From contig OZ316891.1 of assembly GCA_973895155.1 (NCBI GenBank), positions 18,848,001 to 18,912,000 on the forward strand: 64,000 nucleotides of DNA, written 5' to 3'. The first letter of the stretch is position 1. Each line of letters starts with the position of its first letter. Below the pieces are notes generated by a model. That model saw only the letters and a program-made list of their open reading frames with translations, searched no databases and was not told the DNA's origin. Shown piece by piece: positions 42,018 through 53,297 of this stretch. Source of the stretch: Marsupella aquatica (lineage: Eukaryota > Marchantiophyta). The translations under genes were made by a program, and so were the position numbers.

Positions 42018-44219
42018 CTGATATTCTGATCAATTCACTCCTTTGTTCGTCTGTCAAATCGCCTTCAAGTTTCAGGATGGCATGAAGACCGTCTGGAACC
42101 TTGCCAGCTGCACACAAGCAGAGGTTGTCATTTACTTCACCTCCAATTGTCTGACAAAGTCATGTCATTTACCACATTACAGCTAACTTTCGTATAGATC
42201 AAGCAAAAAACAAAAGCACAATTTACGTCTACATCGGATCCCCTGAATTCAATTACGTCAGGTATATATATGACTGATGAGTAATTGGTGACATCTCAAC
42301 TACGTCCGAGGAAACTGAAATCGTACAAATGCTGTGGCAAAACAAATTTTGTTTTACAGTGTTTGCCCATGACTATTCACAATGCGACAAGGTAGTATAA
42401 GATTGAAGGAAATGAAATCAACTGCCCAGTGTACGACTGGTACTTACCTGGCCCGTTGATTTCTTGAACCTCCACTTCAATGTGTTTCAGGGGCCAATTC
42501 TTTCGGTTTGCATACTGCGCCAAACACAGCAATCCATTTGACTCAATTTACTAACGACAAAAGAGAATCTTTCAACTCGCTCTGGTCCGAAGCTGTCAGG
42601 ATCGAGTTGACATCACCATGTAGGGATGTGCTGCTCCAAGAATTTTTCATGATACGAAGTCAAATTGATCAAATTACGTTCACCAACAGCCCAGGCTACC
42701 AGATTCCTCACCAGGCGGACTGTCATAGATGTGCACAGTGCCAGTGCCGCATATGCATAGTCTTTAGGCCTGGAATGGTAGCAACAGTCAGATCAAGAAT
42801 CAGGCCAGTGCTGCTACTGCGCGAAATTCCTCAGATTGTGTAGAATGACCTCACCTTATGAGCAAAAATTCGACAACTGAAACCCTCAAGAATTTGTTAT
42901 GTTTTGGTTTCAATGACACGTACAAGGAAGTTAAAATTATTCAAATCAAAATGTTTCTATGTGCACTGTTTAATTGGAGGCGTAGCCTGTTCTGATTTTG
43001 ATGCAAGTAAAGTACCATAGATTCTCCCGGAGGTCTATTTCTAAATCTATCATTTGCCTACAAGATTTTAAGCTACTGTGTGGACTACTGAATTTCTTGG
43101 ATCTGAATTTGTCCAACAGTGACTCATACTCCGGCCCAGCTGGATCATCAGCTCCCCGATGGAGATACATCAACAAGGATACATTCAACCTGATCTATAC
43201 TGTGGGTAAGAGCAGAAATCATACTCTGGGGCTGTTCCGTTGGCACCCCATGGTTCTGCACCAAGATCTCCCTTGAACGTGTGTCCACCAGCTTTGAGGA
43301 TGTTTATGTAGGGTTGACCACTCTGCCAATAAGGGTCACATACACGAATACCACATAAGGAACAATCACGTTTCTCATAATGTCGAATGGTCATAAGTTG
43401 GGATACTGTCACAGGAACTCCAACGGCAGTCCCTACCCATCCTGACAAGCTCAAATCACCTCATCTTACCAACAAATAAACCAAAGAGTGGACTAATCTG
43501 AGGACCAGAATGACCAGCATGCAGCAACACAAACTCGTAAGCCCACGGATGAGAACATATGGACATCCAAACTAATGAAGGCCAAGAATCGACCACACCA
43601 AGAATGAACCGGAACCCCTAGTGCAATGCAACGAGTGACAATCATCATTGGGGTTTGACACCACTCTGTTTCTCTGCCATGATGGATCCTTGTGCTATAC
43701 TATTGCAAGAAAGTCAATAAGAATTGTGAATTAGATGTTAATTAGTGGCCATCTTGCAGCTTTTCAGAGAAAATTGTCTTAAGTCAACTACAGGTCTTCC
43801 AACAAAAAACCAACTAAAGAAGACAAGCATTCCAACCAGGCAGAGTATTCACATTCTAGGGAGTTAAAAAGAAATGGATTCCATAAACATCATGGACGCA
43901 TTCTTTTAAAATCTACTTCACTTTGTGAGTTGGCGGGGAGGGTGGGTAAGGTCGTTAGAAGGAAGCCACTTACCGGATCTTCAGAAGAAGTGGCATTGTG
44001 GGAACTGCATCGGACTATAGAACGGGGTTGCACATGTACAACAGGAAGTCTTGCCCCACCAGTAAGCAGCGGTCCCAGCCCCAATCGCCCTAACATCTTG
44101 CCGACTGGACCTCGAGCTAACATTCCACACTTGCTCCCTGAGAATTGGACAGGGAAATGTGCTGAGGGAGCCCTAGTCAATCGAAGATGTAGCATAGCAA
44201 TAGCCGCCATTCTCTGCAT
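42018..44219 (-). CDS. OsmC-family protein with organelle-type leader, last exon not resolved
   Basis: Exons 43974-44219, 43225-43322, 42712-42769, 42448-42514 and 42018-42107 join in frame with GT-AG ends. The leader MQRMAAIAMLHLRLTRAPSA is rich in Arg and Ala and poor in acidic residues, as in mitochondrial or plastid transit peptides. The OsmC fold follows: INILKAGGHTFKGD, GANGTAPEPKDYAYAALALC, TSMTVRLYANRKNWPLKHIE, and ILKLEGDLTDEQRSELIRIS. Cys127 (ALCTSM) matches the first of two active-site cysteines of OsmC/Ohr thiol peroxidases. The second, usually in CPVHR after this point, was not found. CTGTGTCATCAGTCTGATGA after TTTCTGCAG near 41815 could begin a final exon but is not in frame. 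The first beta strand may lie in a missed exon between 43.3 and 43.97 kb. Confidence 0.75.
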
Positions 44220-44267
44220 CTTCGCATCAAAAGATCCAAAGCTTTGGTTTCAACGAACCATTTCGCG

Positions 44268-44274
44268 TTTTATA
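44268..44274 (-). promoter_or_regulatory. Candidate TATA box of the OsmC-like gene
   Basis: GTATAAAACG on the minus strand lies about 50 bp upstream of the start codon. This would place transcription start about 20 bases before the ATG. Confidence 0.45.
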
Positions 44275-44369
44275 CGCCGAGTAGGTGTCGTTCATCTCTG
44301 ATCTTCTAGAAAACAACCTGCTCCATGTACGTTAAACTTTCTCCAGAATTCCAACAGCACCGAATAAAC

Positions 44370-44490
44370 CTCGGGACATACGGGCCGTGCTCTCTTCCTT
44401 TGTAATCAGTATAGCTGACCCCCTAGTGAACATCGGACATGCCCTCTCCCTTTGTCATCAGTATAACTAGTCCCCTTTGAAGCGCCTTCT
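44370..44490 (+). repeat. ~60-bp tandem duplication
   Basis: GGACATACGGGCCGTGCTCT and GGACATGCCCTCTCCCTTTG each lead into TT-x-T-AATCAGTATAGCTGACCCC-like sequence. The copies have drifted. They lie just upstream of the OsmC-like gene on the minus strand. Confidence 0.5.
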
Positions 44491-44739
44491 CCCCTTCTAA
44501 ATATGTGATAAAATTTGCACATCCACGGAATTCTAGGTAGGAGTTCATTCCACTGCCCTCGTCTGGAAAACATAAATATTGTGGCATGTTTGTAGTGGAT
44601 GGACTACATACAATTGGATCGACAAAACTCTGACTAGATTCAACAGATCAACAAAACTCCCAATCCTGTTGCCTCCCTTTAGGAGCACTTTACAAAATAG
44701 TGGATCTAGATTTTTGTCATGGCTAGTGGGGGTTTAAGC

Positions 44740-45230
44740 TCATGAGTTGTGACAGAAACCTTGAGCCCATAGAGCATGACTCCATTGGAAAGAACTGTTG
44801 CCATACTATGAACCACAACTCCATAGAGAAGAAGCATTTGGCATAACAGCCACCAAGACTCTATCAATCATTATTATTAATAACCAAAGTACTAGGCTAT
44901 ACTCTGTTACAAAGCAAGCATGACTTTGTTGGACAAAAATGTTGCCAAAACGTAAACCACAACTTTACAAGGAAGAAGTTGATGGCACAATGTTGATTGG
45001 GCTGGAGCAAGCGACAAAAAGTGAAGGGTGTAAAAACATAAACCTAAAGTTGATGGCGTGCACAATGTTAATTGGGCTGGAGCGGGTGACAAAATGATAG
45101 TCTTAGTTTATGTTCTGGCAAACTCGGGCCAGAGCGGGTAGCAACATTGGGGACTGGGACGGGTAGTGTACAGGCCACAGGATGATTGGGGAGCATTAAC
45201 GCGGTGTAGATTTAACTCACAGTCACTCTT
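44740..45230 (-). mobile_element. Truncated Mutator-like MITE related to the 47.6-kb element
   Basis: From CATAAACC and AAGGAAGAAGTTGATG motifs to GAGCATTAACGCGGTGTAGATTTAACTC, it parallels the right half of the element at 47627-48454. The other end is missing or too diverged, and no target duplication was found. Confidence 0.55.
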
Positions 45231-45701
45231 GTAGCAACCTGACAAACACATAACTACTTAAGGTACAATCTGAAAGAATCTTCCAGCTCAAGATGTAAGG
45301 AAGATCTGAAACCCAGGAGCTGATATCTTTGCAAAGCCTGGATTTTCTGAGCAAAAATCTCAGAGTGCACGGGTCCCTTTCAGGACATTATTCCTATGTG
45401 GGTTATATATTATGTTGTTCTTTGGAAGTTATTTATATATATCAAATTCCAAAGAACAAAAGGCGCCAAATAGGAAGATAGGATCCAAAAGGTCAGAGTG
45501 CCGATAGTTTACCTTGAGGCAGATTTTCCATGGAGGACTTCCATGACCAGCTGGTTGCAGATTGGGTCAAGGGTAAAACTTTCTGAAGATCCAATAACCT
45601 CTACCACCAAATAGTTTTAATTCACTTGGTCCACCTGCCCTGGCTCCCCCGGCGAAACTTCCCAAGGATGCTCAAACTCTGCAAGGTGATAAGTATAAAC
45701 T

Positions 45702-45944
45702 ATGGAATCGCTGAAAAAGCAGAGCAACCCGACAAATACGAGATCATTCTATGCCCTGTCTTGCGTGGCTCCGGCTGTTCAGCACTGTAAAAAAGGCTCC
45801 TCGCCCGCTCTCTGTGCATCGACGGAGAGCATGGAATGGAATCATGCTTTTGATAGGATGAAGAAACATATTCTGTTTATTCGGAGATACCACCCGCCGG
45901 AGGCCCATAAGGAAGACCTAGAGGAAATCATTGGGAAGACCTAG
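45702..45944 (+). CDS. Possible 80-codon gene, unknown
   Basis: The frame MESLKKQSNPTNTRSFYALS ... RYHPPEAHKEDLEEIIGKT has balanced amino-acid use, which most short frames here lack. It has no recognised domain. No neighbouring exon, signal peptide or membrane segment is seen. It may be chance. Confidence 0.2.
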   Translation: MESLKKQSNPTNTRSFYALSCVAPAVQHCKKGSSPALCASTESMEWNHAFDRMKKHILFIRRYHPPEAHKEDLEEIIGKT

Positions 45945-47285
45945 GGTAGATCATTGGTTTTTGGAAACCGAAAAGATACATATAAATATATATATATGCT
46001 GCGCCCGTAGTGAAGTAGTGAAGTAGTGAAAGAGGGACCAAAGTAAGTAGAGTTAGTGAGCCGTGTAATGGGCAACTATTTCGCACGGTTCGGAGGGCAC
46101 ACTCTACTCTGGCAGTTAGCTTGGCAGTTAGTGCACGGTGTCACCCACCCAAAGTTAATCTGTAGAAATGCTAACCCAAGTCTCAGAGTGAAAATTCCTC
46201 GGGTAAATGTCCTGCAGCTGACCATAAAACAGTGGGGAATAGCAGGTTTGAGATGGTCTAATAAAGGGGAGAAAACAATAAAAGGAAGACCAAAGAGCCT
46301 AAATCTGCCCTATCTTCTATGCAATGCATGCCATGCACTATTTCTGTGTGCAATAGTACCTTTTTCTCTCTCTTTTTCTAACTGCACACCGGACAGTTAG
46401 AAATAGTCCCTGCAGACCAAGCAATGGGCCCTGCGGATAGACTGCGAGAAGGAATGACTCTAGGGCTCCCTCACTACCTCGGGAATGCAAGTTCTGGCCA
46501 CCAAAGCCCAGGTGAATCTCGAGGTGAATATAACCTTGCCAGAAAACAAGTGTCAAAATGGGAGAAGGATCCCAATTAGGTGCCAGGCTACCCAATCAAG
46601 AGAAAACAACTAAGGGAAAACCCACAGAAGGTCAAAGAGCCAAAAGGCCCAAGAGTTCCCAACAACAGCAAAATAACAAAACCTGAACAGTGAGGTGTAA
46701 TGTGGCAATGTTGCTCTCATCTCTTATCGTCGTTGTTCAAATTTAAGAGGAGATCCAGGTTAAAATGATGCAGCTGCCTCCATGTAGTATGGCACATCCG
46801 GACTTGGACCCTGCAACGCCTCGGCTTGCACCTCGGCCCTGGTCAGCTTTCTTGCGCCCTCCATCTCAACAACAGTTACTTTGCAGTGAGAACACTCACC
46901 CAACCAACATGATGACACATCTACAACCACAATATGAGTGGACCGACAACATGGCTGGAAGGACAACGTTTTCTTTGTCTCATCTGCACTTCTTTCCCTT
47001 ACTTGACCTTTTTGTGCAATTTGGGGGGATGACCTCAATCATGACGATTGTGCAGCCCACTGGATTTGGGCTATCACCCAAACACTCTAATAATCAAGTG
47101 TCGGCATTGCGGTTGCTGTCACTTGTCTCGCATCCCAGGCCCTCACCCTCCCAACAACAACACTTTCACAACTTACAGCACAACAAATACCAAAAGAAAA
47201 ACATTTCCTGCGACAACCACCCAAACAAAACCATGAGACTTCTGCACCCACAAACATGATTGCATAATAAATATATCCAAAATGT
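45945..47285. other. Non-coding stretch, no gene recognised
   Basis: A 164-codon plus-strand frame at 46765-47259 is rich in Pro, Gln, His and Ser, overlaps opposite-strand frames and shows no domain. TATATATATA and GTAGTGAA microsatellites lie near 45990-46030. Confidence 0.4.
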
Positions 47286-47291
47286 TAACAC

Positions 47292-47584
47292 CCTAGGGGT
47301 CTCACGAATTTTCTAATTATATAGGTGCCCCCATCACCTGTCATTGATGTTTTTAAGTCTTGGACCTCTAACTCTACACCTATAAAGTACAAATATCCTT
47401 GGAATATTCCAAAAATTTGATAAAAAAACCCTCATGTTCTTACAAGACTCAAAATTGAGTTGTAAAGAACCCTTATGTTCTCCAAAGAAATTTTTTAAGT
47501 TATCCCTTAGAGCCAATAAAACAACCCTAAGTTGCATTGTCGCACCTGATGTGTCAATTCTATGGTACTAGTGAAACCCCCAGG
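47292..47584 (+). mobile_element. hAT-like MITE, 293 bp
   Basis: Ends CCTAGGGGTCTCAC and GTGAAACCCCCAGG are inverted repeats. The interior matches the 29145-29440 element in reverse orientation (CCCATCACCTG, GGAATATTCCAA, CCTAAGTTGCAT). No clear 8-bp target duplication remains, so it is older or rearranged. Confidence 0.75.
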
Positions 47585-47626
47585 CTGTTTCTCACTTGCA
47601 ATTTTTTTGTTTTACCTCAACAATTC

Positions 47627-48454
47627 ACCGCGCGTTAAATCTACAACAAGTTAATGTTCCCTACTTTTCTTGGGGCCCCATACATTGCCCGTCCCGGTCC
47701 CCAATGTTGCTGCCCGCTATGGCCAGAGTTTTCCAAAACATAAACCAATACTCTACCATTTTGTTATCCGCCCCTGCACGATCAATTTTGTGCCATTGAC
47801 TTCAGGTTTATAATCTGGCACCCGTCACTCCCGCCGTCACTTGTTGTCACCCCCTCCGGCCCAAGTTTGCTAGCTAAGAACATAAACCAAAACTCTATCA
47901 TTAATCATGATTTACTCTTATCCAAAGTACCAGGCTTTGCCTTAACACTTAGACTCTATTATTTACTAAACAGGCATGAATCCATTGGAAAGAAACTGTG
48001 TCGCCAAAGCATAAACCAAGACTCCATAGAAAAGAAACATTTAGCAAAACATTAACCAAGATTATCAATATTGACTCTTAACCAAAGTACTAGGTTGTGC
48101 AACACTTAGACTCTGTTACAAAACAAATTTGACTCAGTTGGAAAGAGGTGTTGTCAGAACATAAACCAAGACTCCACATACAAGGAAGAAGTTGATGACA
48201 CAAATTAAGTCAATCAGGCCGGAGCAGGCGACAACAAATGAAAGGTGCCAAAACATAAACCCAAAGTTGATGGCAGAAAGTTGATTGGGCCAGAGCGAGT
48301 GACAAAATAGAAGAGTCAGATTGGTTTATGTTCTGGAAAACTTGGGCGGGAGCGGGCAACAACATTGGGGACTAGGATGGGCAGTGTATGGAGCCCCACA
48401 AAAATGGGGGAGCATTAACTTGTTGTAGATTTAATGGCTGGTCAACCGGGCGGT
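47627..48454. mobile_element. Mutator-like MITE, 828 bp
   Basis: CAACAATTC occurs at 47618-47626 and 48455-48463, a perfect 9-bp target duplication typical of Mutator elements. Ends begin ACCGC. After a short indel the arms share GTTAAATCTACAACAAGTTA, GCCCGTCCC and TTTTCCAAAACATAAACC. The interior has no gene. Confidence 0.9.
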
Positions 48455-48756
48455 CAACAATTCTATGCAACACAGTCACAATAAGGTACTGTTGCACCAA
48501 TGATTGCATGGATGCAACGGCCACATGGTCATAACAATACTCACCTACAATTCTTAAATTAAGTTTTCCTCAACTTCAAATATGTGTGTCATGCGCAACT
48601 ATTGTCACACCAACAACAACATGGGTGCTTGGCCTCAACAATATCAATCAAACACATGAGCTTGTATTTTAAGCATCTTTTGCAATATATATGTCTTTGC
48701 TTTTCATAATGATTATTTATTAATCTCTTTTAAGGCATTCACTCCCACTAAACTTG

Positions 48757-50233
48757 ACCCTGAGTTAAATCTACATCAACTTAATGTTGTCCAAGATTAG
48801 TGGGCCACCGTACGCTGCCCGTCCCTAAGCCCAATGCAGCCTTCCCGACCAAAGCAATTAATGTTGGTTTGTGTTCTGGCACTGAGGATGACGGAACCTT
48901 TCTGTCCCCGTCCATCTTTTCAAAATCTGGGCGGGAGAGTGCCTAGCCAACCCTGCAGTCTCCCACTGTTGACCTTGCACTTGTGCTTGACACACACAAA
49001 GGATCGCACGAACATTGCCTGCACTCGAAAGTGGCTGCAAGGGATTTGTTTGGGTTGTAGTGAGGTTATTCTTCACATTTGCTCCCGCATTTGCTTGATG
49101 CAGACATCATTGCGCTTGGGAATCTGTCTCATGTTTATAGTGAACTTATTCAGTGAACACCTAGGAGTCTTAAACTAGCACATCAAAACTGCTTGCTCAG
49201 GTATGCACTCAACATCTCTATCATGTGGGATACTTGATGTGTTTCCGCAGCTTTTACGGCTGTAGTTCATGTTCTGCTTGAGTTTTGGATGCAGAGTTTA
49301 AGGTTACAGTTTATGTTCTGCAAAGTGCTGGAATGAGACTTTTGAGATTTTGGATTTCCTGTAGATAATGCCGCCTCGCTCAGTAGTAGTGCAACCTCAG
49401 AAAGGGAAGTCTGCGGTTCCACCAAAGGCAGAATGGATCAAAATTCCCACAGGCCAAAAATCCTGGCACAAAAATCCACGCCCCAATGGTCTCCTGTGGG
49501 ACAGATTCTTGGCTCTCATCCAATGCTCATTGATGTTGGCCTGTGGGAATTTGATCCATTCTGCCTACGGTGGAACCGCAGGCTTCCCTTTCCGAGGTTG
49601 CACTACTACTGACGAGCGAGGCGGCATTATCTACAGGAAATCCAAAATCTCAAAAGTCCCGTTCCAGCACTTTGCAGAACATAAATTGTAACCTTAAACT
49701 CTGTATCCAAAACTCAAGCAGAAGATGAACTACAGCCGTAAAAGCTACAAAAACACATAAAGTATCCCACACGATAGAGATGTCGAGTGCATACCTGAGC
49801 AGGTAGTTTCGATGTGCTGGTTTTGGACTCCTACTGTAGGTGCTCACTGAATAAGTTCACTATAAACATGAGACAGATTCCCAAGCGCAATGATGTCTGC
49901 ATCAAGCAATGTGAAGAATAACCTCACTACAACCCAAACAAATCCCTTGCAGCCACTTTCGAGTGCAGGCAATGTTCGTGCGCTCCTTTGTGTGTCAAAC
50001 TCAAGTGCAAGGTCGACAGTGGGAGACCGCGGGGTTGGCTGGGCACTCTCCCGCCCAGATTTTGAAAAGATGGACGAGGACGGAAATTAAAGGTTCCGTC
50101 ATCCTCAGTGCCAGAACACAAACTGACATTCATTGCTTTGGTCGGGCAGGCTGCATTGGGCTTAGGGACGGGCAGCGTACGGTGGCCCACTAATCTTGGA
50201 CAACATTAAGTTGATGTAGATTTAACTCAGGGT
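48757..50233. mobile_element. Foldback Mutator-like element with ~700-bp arms
   Basis: Left arm 48757-49455 and right arm 49538-50233 are near-perfect inverted repeats around an 82-bp loop. Ends are ACCCTGAGTTAAATCTACAT and its complement. CTAAACTTG flanks the element at 48748-48756 and 50234-50242, a perfect 9-bp target duplication. The terminal GTTAAATCTACA-x-CA-x-TTAATG block is shared with the 47627 element. Open frames across it mirror each other and are not genes. Transcription through the whole element would give a long hairpin. Confidence 0.95.
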
Positions 50234-50242
50234 CTAAACTTG

Positions 50243-51280
50243 CACACACAACAACACAACTTGCATGTAAGGATTAATTGCACATTATTTAGTATTTCAC
50301 ATTTTCAAATTCTCTACAAGAACATCTGACACAAAAAGTGTCATTCCAGGGTCTTAATTGTAACAAAAACAAGTATGGGGGGTCTAAACCGTAACAACCC
50401 TTTTATGGGGGTCCATGAAGTAAACTGTTTTTGCTCAGGTTTCCATCAGCTAGGCTTAATATGCCTCCCTTTCTTTGTCTTGCTTTGATATCTTCTGTGC
50501 AATGCATAGGACTGGGCTATTAATTACTATCATACCATATTAAATAGTCTAACAGAGTAGTTACCACCACCTACCCTAGACATAACCTCATAGAAAGTAG
50601 AGTGTGTTTGTTGACTAATTAGTTTAAAGAGGGTTAATCTGACTTAAAAAAAAATGCTTCACAACAACAAGGCATATTTATAAGAGAAAGGGGATAAATC
50701 ATCCCCATAATGAAAGCGTCATTAAAAACTATAATAAAAGGTCCCTCATTTTTAAAAAGGTCCATTTATGAATTCGCACGGCCAAGAAAAAGTGGGAAGA
50801 ATAGAAAACAACGATTAGTCACAAAAAAACTGGAGGAACAAAGAAAATGGAAAAATAGGAGGGGATCGAGGAGCAAATGGGGGGATCATCGAAGACTCGT
50901 TCCCAAATTGCTCATAGATATTCAACCGCAGGTACTCAACGCAAGTCAACGTCAGGATTGGTTAATTGTATCGTTTCCACAGATTCCTGGATTCTTGGTA
51001 AGCTTGTTTTGGCGAGAAAGAGATTTATTCACAATCACTCACAACTATCTATGCAAATAGACATGAAAATTGTATAATAATATTTTTTCCACAGATTCCC
51101 AGATTTTTTCCTGCTTGTTTGGGGATGGAAGATTTTTTCACAATCAACTACTATAATAAGTAATGCCGCCAAAACTCCATCTTCAGCTTACATTTTTGGA
51201 ATGGTGGGAACAAACGTCAAATGTCAGAATTTAGAATGTTGGGCTTTTGGGGCATGAGAGTATGAGAATTTAGAAGGAAG
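50243..51280. other. Non-coding stretch with a ~112-bp duplication
   Basis: TTTCCACAGATTCCTGGATT near 50978 and TTTCCACAGATTCCCAGATT near 51090 start two diverged copies; a third relative begins near 52886. No gene is recognised. Confidence 0.5.
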
Positions 51281-51329
51281 AGTATTGGGTTCATTTTGCT
51301 TTTCACTGCATTTTGTGCTGAAGGCAAGA

Positions 51330-51432
51330 AAAGGGGGGGGGGGGGTGAAGAAATAGGAAAAAATGAAAATCCCAGCATTGTGCAACTGCACCTTGACCCC
51401 ACAAAAGGGGAGGGGGGGGGGGGGGGGGGCAT
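51330..51432 (+). repeat. Long G tracts
   Basis: Uninterrupted G runs occur near 51333-51345 and, after AGGGG, near 51412-51430. These are single-base runs with potential for G-quadruplex DNA, and also a place where sequencing may be unreliable. Confidence 0.7.
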
Positions 51433-51689
51433 GCATCGCCTCTCTTGCCCTCCCTCTCACTTTCCTCAAAAACATTGCTAGAATACAACAATAACAATTT
51501 GTTTTACCTAAATAAAATAAAAATGCAAAAGCTAGTACTAAAGGCGATTGTTTTTACATTTTTTGTTACTTTCTCTTTATTTGTGTTACCTTTTGGAGAA
51601 ACAATTGTCCCAATTTTTTTATTGAATTTTGTTTACATTTCTTTCATTGGCTTGCTTGCATTTCATTGTCTTGCCTTATCATCTTCACT

Positions 51690-52130
51690 CCACCCCAACA
51701 TCTATGTCTCACCTGGGGTCTCACCGTGATGTTACATCTAAACTCGCCTCAACATTTTTGCCTTGCCTCAACATCTTTGCCTCACCTCAACATTTTTGCC
51801 TTGGTTTGACATGGCTGCAACAACTCTATATGGCCGAGATAACACATAACATGCCCCCTAGCATGGCTCAACAACTACCCTTGTAAAGCTTAGTATGATC
51901 AATTCAACATCTTTGTCTCACCTCAACATTTTTAATTTCTCGCCTCACCTCACATCTTTGCCTTGCCTCAAGATTTTATTGCATCTCAACATCTTTTCTT
52001 GCCTCAACATCTTTGTTTTGCTTGAACACCATCTTTCTTGCCTACATCTTCTTTTTGCCTCACCATCTTTCTTGCCTCAACATCTTTCTTTGCCTCTCGA
52101 TCTAGACCTAGCCAAGAGGGCCTATTTAAG
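51690..52130 (+). repeat. CTCAACATCTTTG low-complexity tract
   Basis: CCTCAACATCTTTGCCT and variants recur at least ten times with irregular spacing. The same motif is present at 2.75-2.93 kb. Confidence 0.65.
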
Positions 52131-52590
52131 ACTTATTTGCCTTGTTAGGTATTTCTCTTATTTAGGCCCTGCTAGCTAGGCCCTGCTAGCTAGGTCTAGA
52201 TTGATATATCAAATTACTTTGTAACCACAGTTAGTGTTCAAGCCCTAAATAGTCAATTGTGTGGTAAATACACTTAAATGTGCAACTACTATTTATTCTT
52301 ACTAGCAAGTTTTAGTTAGTGGATGGAATTTACTTAGGCTCATTGTGGCCTTGGAGACTTGATAATATGGCCAACGGGCTTAAATTTAGTCAAGCTCTCT
52401 TCAAGACTGTGTTTAAGGTTTAAATTCCTGAACCTACCCCCTGGTGAGGTGAATCGCTTATTCATGTGCTGATTACTTGTGCATTGATTTCTATAATTAT
52501 TTATATGTGCATGTTGTATTATGAGTAATGGTAATTTTATTCAACATGCCCTTTCTTGACATTTTTTCTCACCTGAGTGACATCTTATGT
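52131..52590. other. Non-coding stretch
   Basis: It contains GGCCCTGCTAGCTAGGCCCT as a short tandem repeat near 52166-52195. No gene was seen. Confidence 0.4.
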
Positions 52591-52597
52591 GCAAGGC

Positions 52598-52860
52598 ACA
52601 TGCATAGGGCTAGTCGCTCATAAGTATTCTATACTAGTATTTAAGCTAAAGCTCATAAGTATTCCATACTAGTATTTAAGCTAAAGCTAAAGCTCATAAG
52701 TATTCCATACTAGTATTTAAGCTAATTAAAGCAAGTCGCTCATAAGTATTCTATGCAAGTAAAGATCGGGGTAAAGATCAAGACGGGGATCAAGATTGGT
52801 TGAGAGTATTTTGTTGCTCAGGCATGGGGCTAGTCGCTCATAAGAATTCTATGCAAGGAA
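52598..52860 (+). repeat. ~40-bp tandem repeats
   Basis: GCTCATAAGTATTCTATACT followed by AGTATTTAAGCTAAA is present about four times from 52615. GGGCTAGTCGCTCATAAG returns near 52809 with TTCTATGCAAG. Confidence 0.75.
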
Positions 52861-53297
52861 AGATCAAGATTGGTTAGGAATATTTTTCACACAGATTCCC
52901 AGATTTTTTTGGCTTTCTTGTTTTCAAATATTAATATGCAACCCCAATCCCTCTTTGCATCACTTAGTTGTAAGTGATTGTGAATTACATTAAGCTGTGT
53001 CGACAAATGGTCATCTTTGTGCGACAAGGTCTAGAGTCTCTGGGCCGTTCCATGGCTGCAGCAGCTACAGCTACAGTTCAAGCATCGGGCAGACAATTCT
53101 AGTTTAGAAAATTGAAGAAAGCCTGTGGGAAAAAATTACAGTAGTTGATTGTGAAGCGTGCAGACTGTGCAGATCGAGAATATGAAGCTCTAGCTAGATG
53201 GATACACTGTTTTGCAGACCAACGATCTGCGGTGGCACTTCCTTCCATGAAATGGAGCTTTTCTCGAAGGACGCAAGCTGCATGACCATGGCAGCAT

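Noticed and set aside
46765-47259. 164-codon plus-strand frame
   Set aside because: Composition is biased to Pro, Gln and His, with opposite-strand overlaps, no domain and no exon partners.
49368-49691. 107-codon frame in the foldback element
   Set aside because: It runs through the palindrome centre, so its two halves mirror each other; no coding signal.
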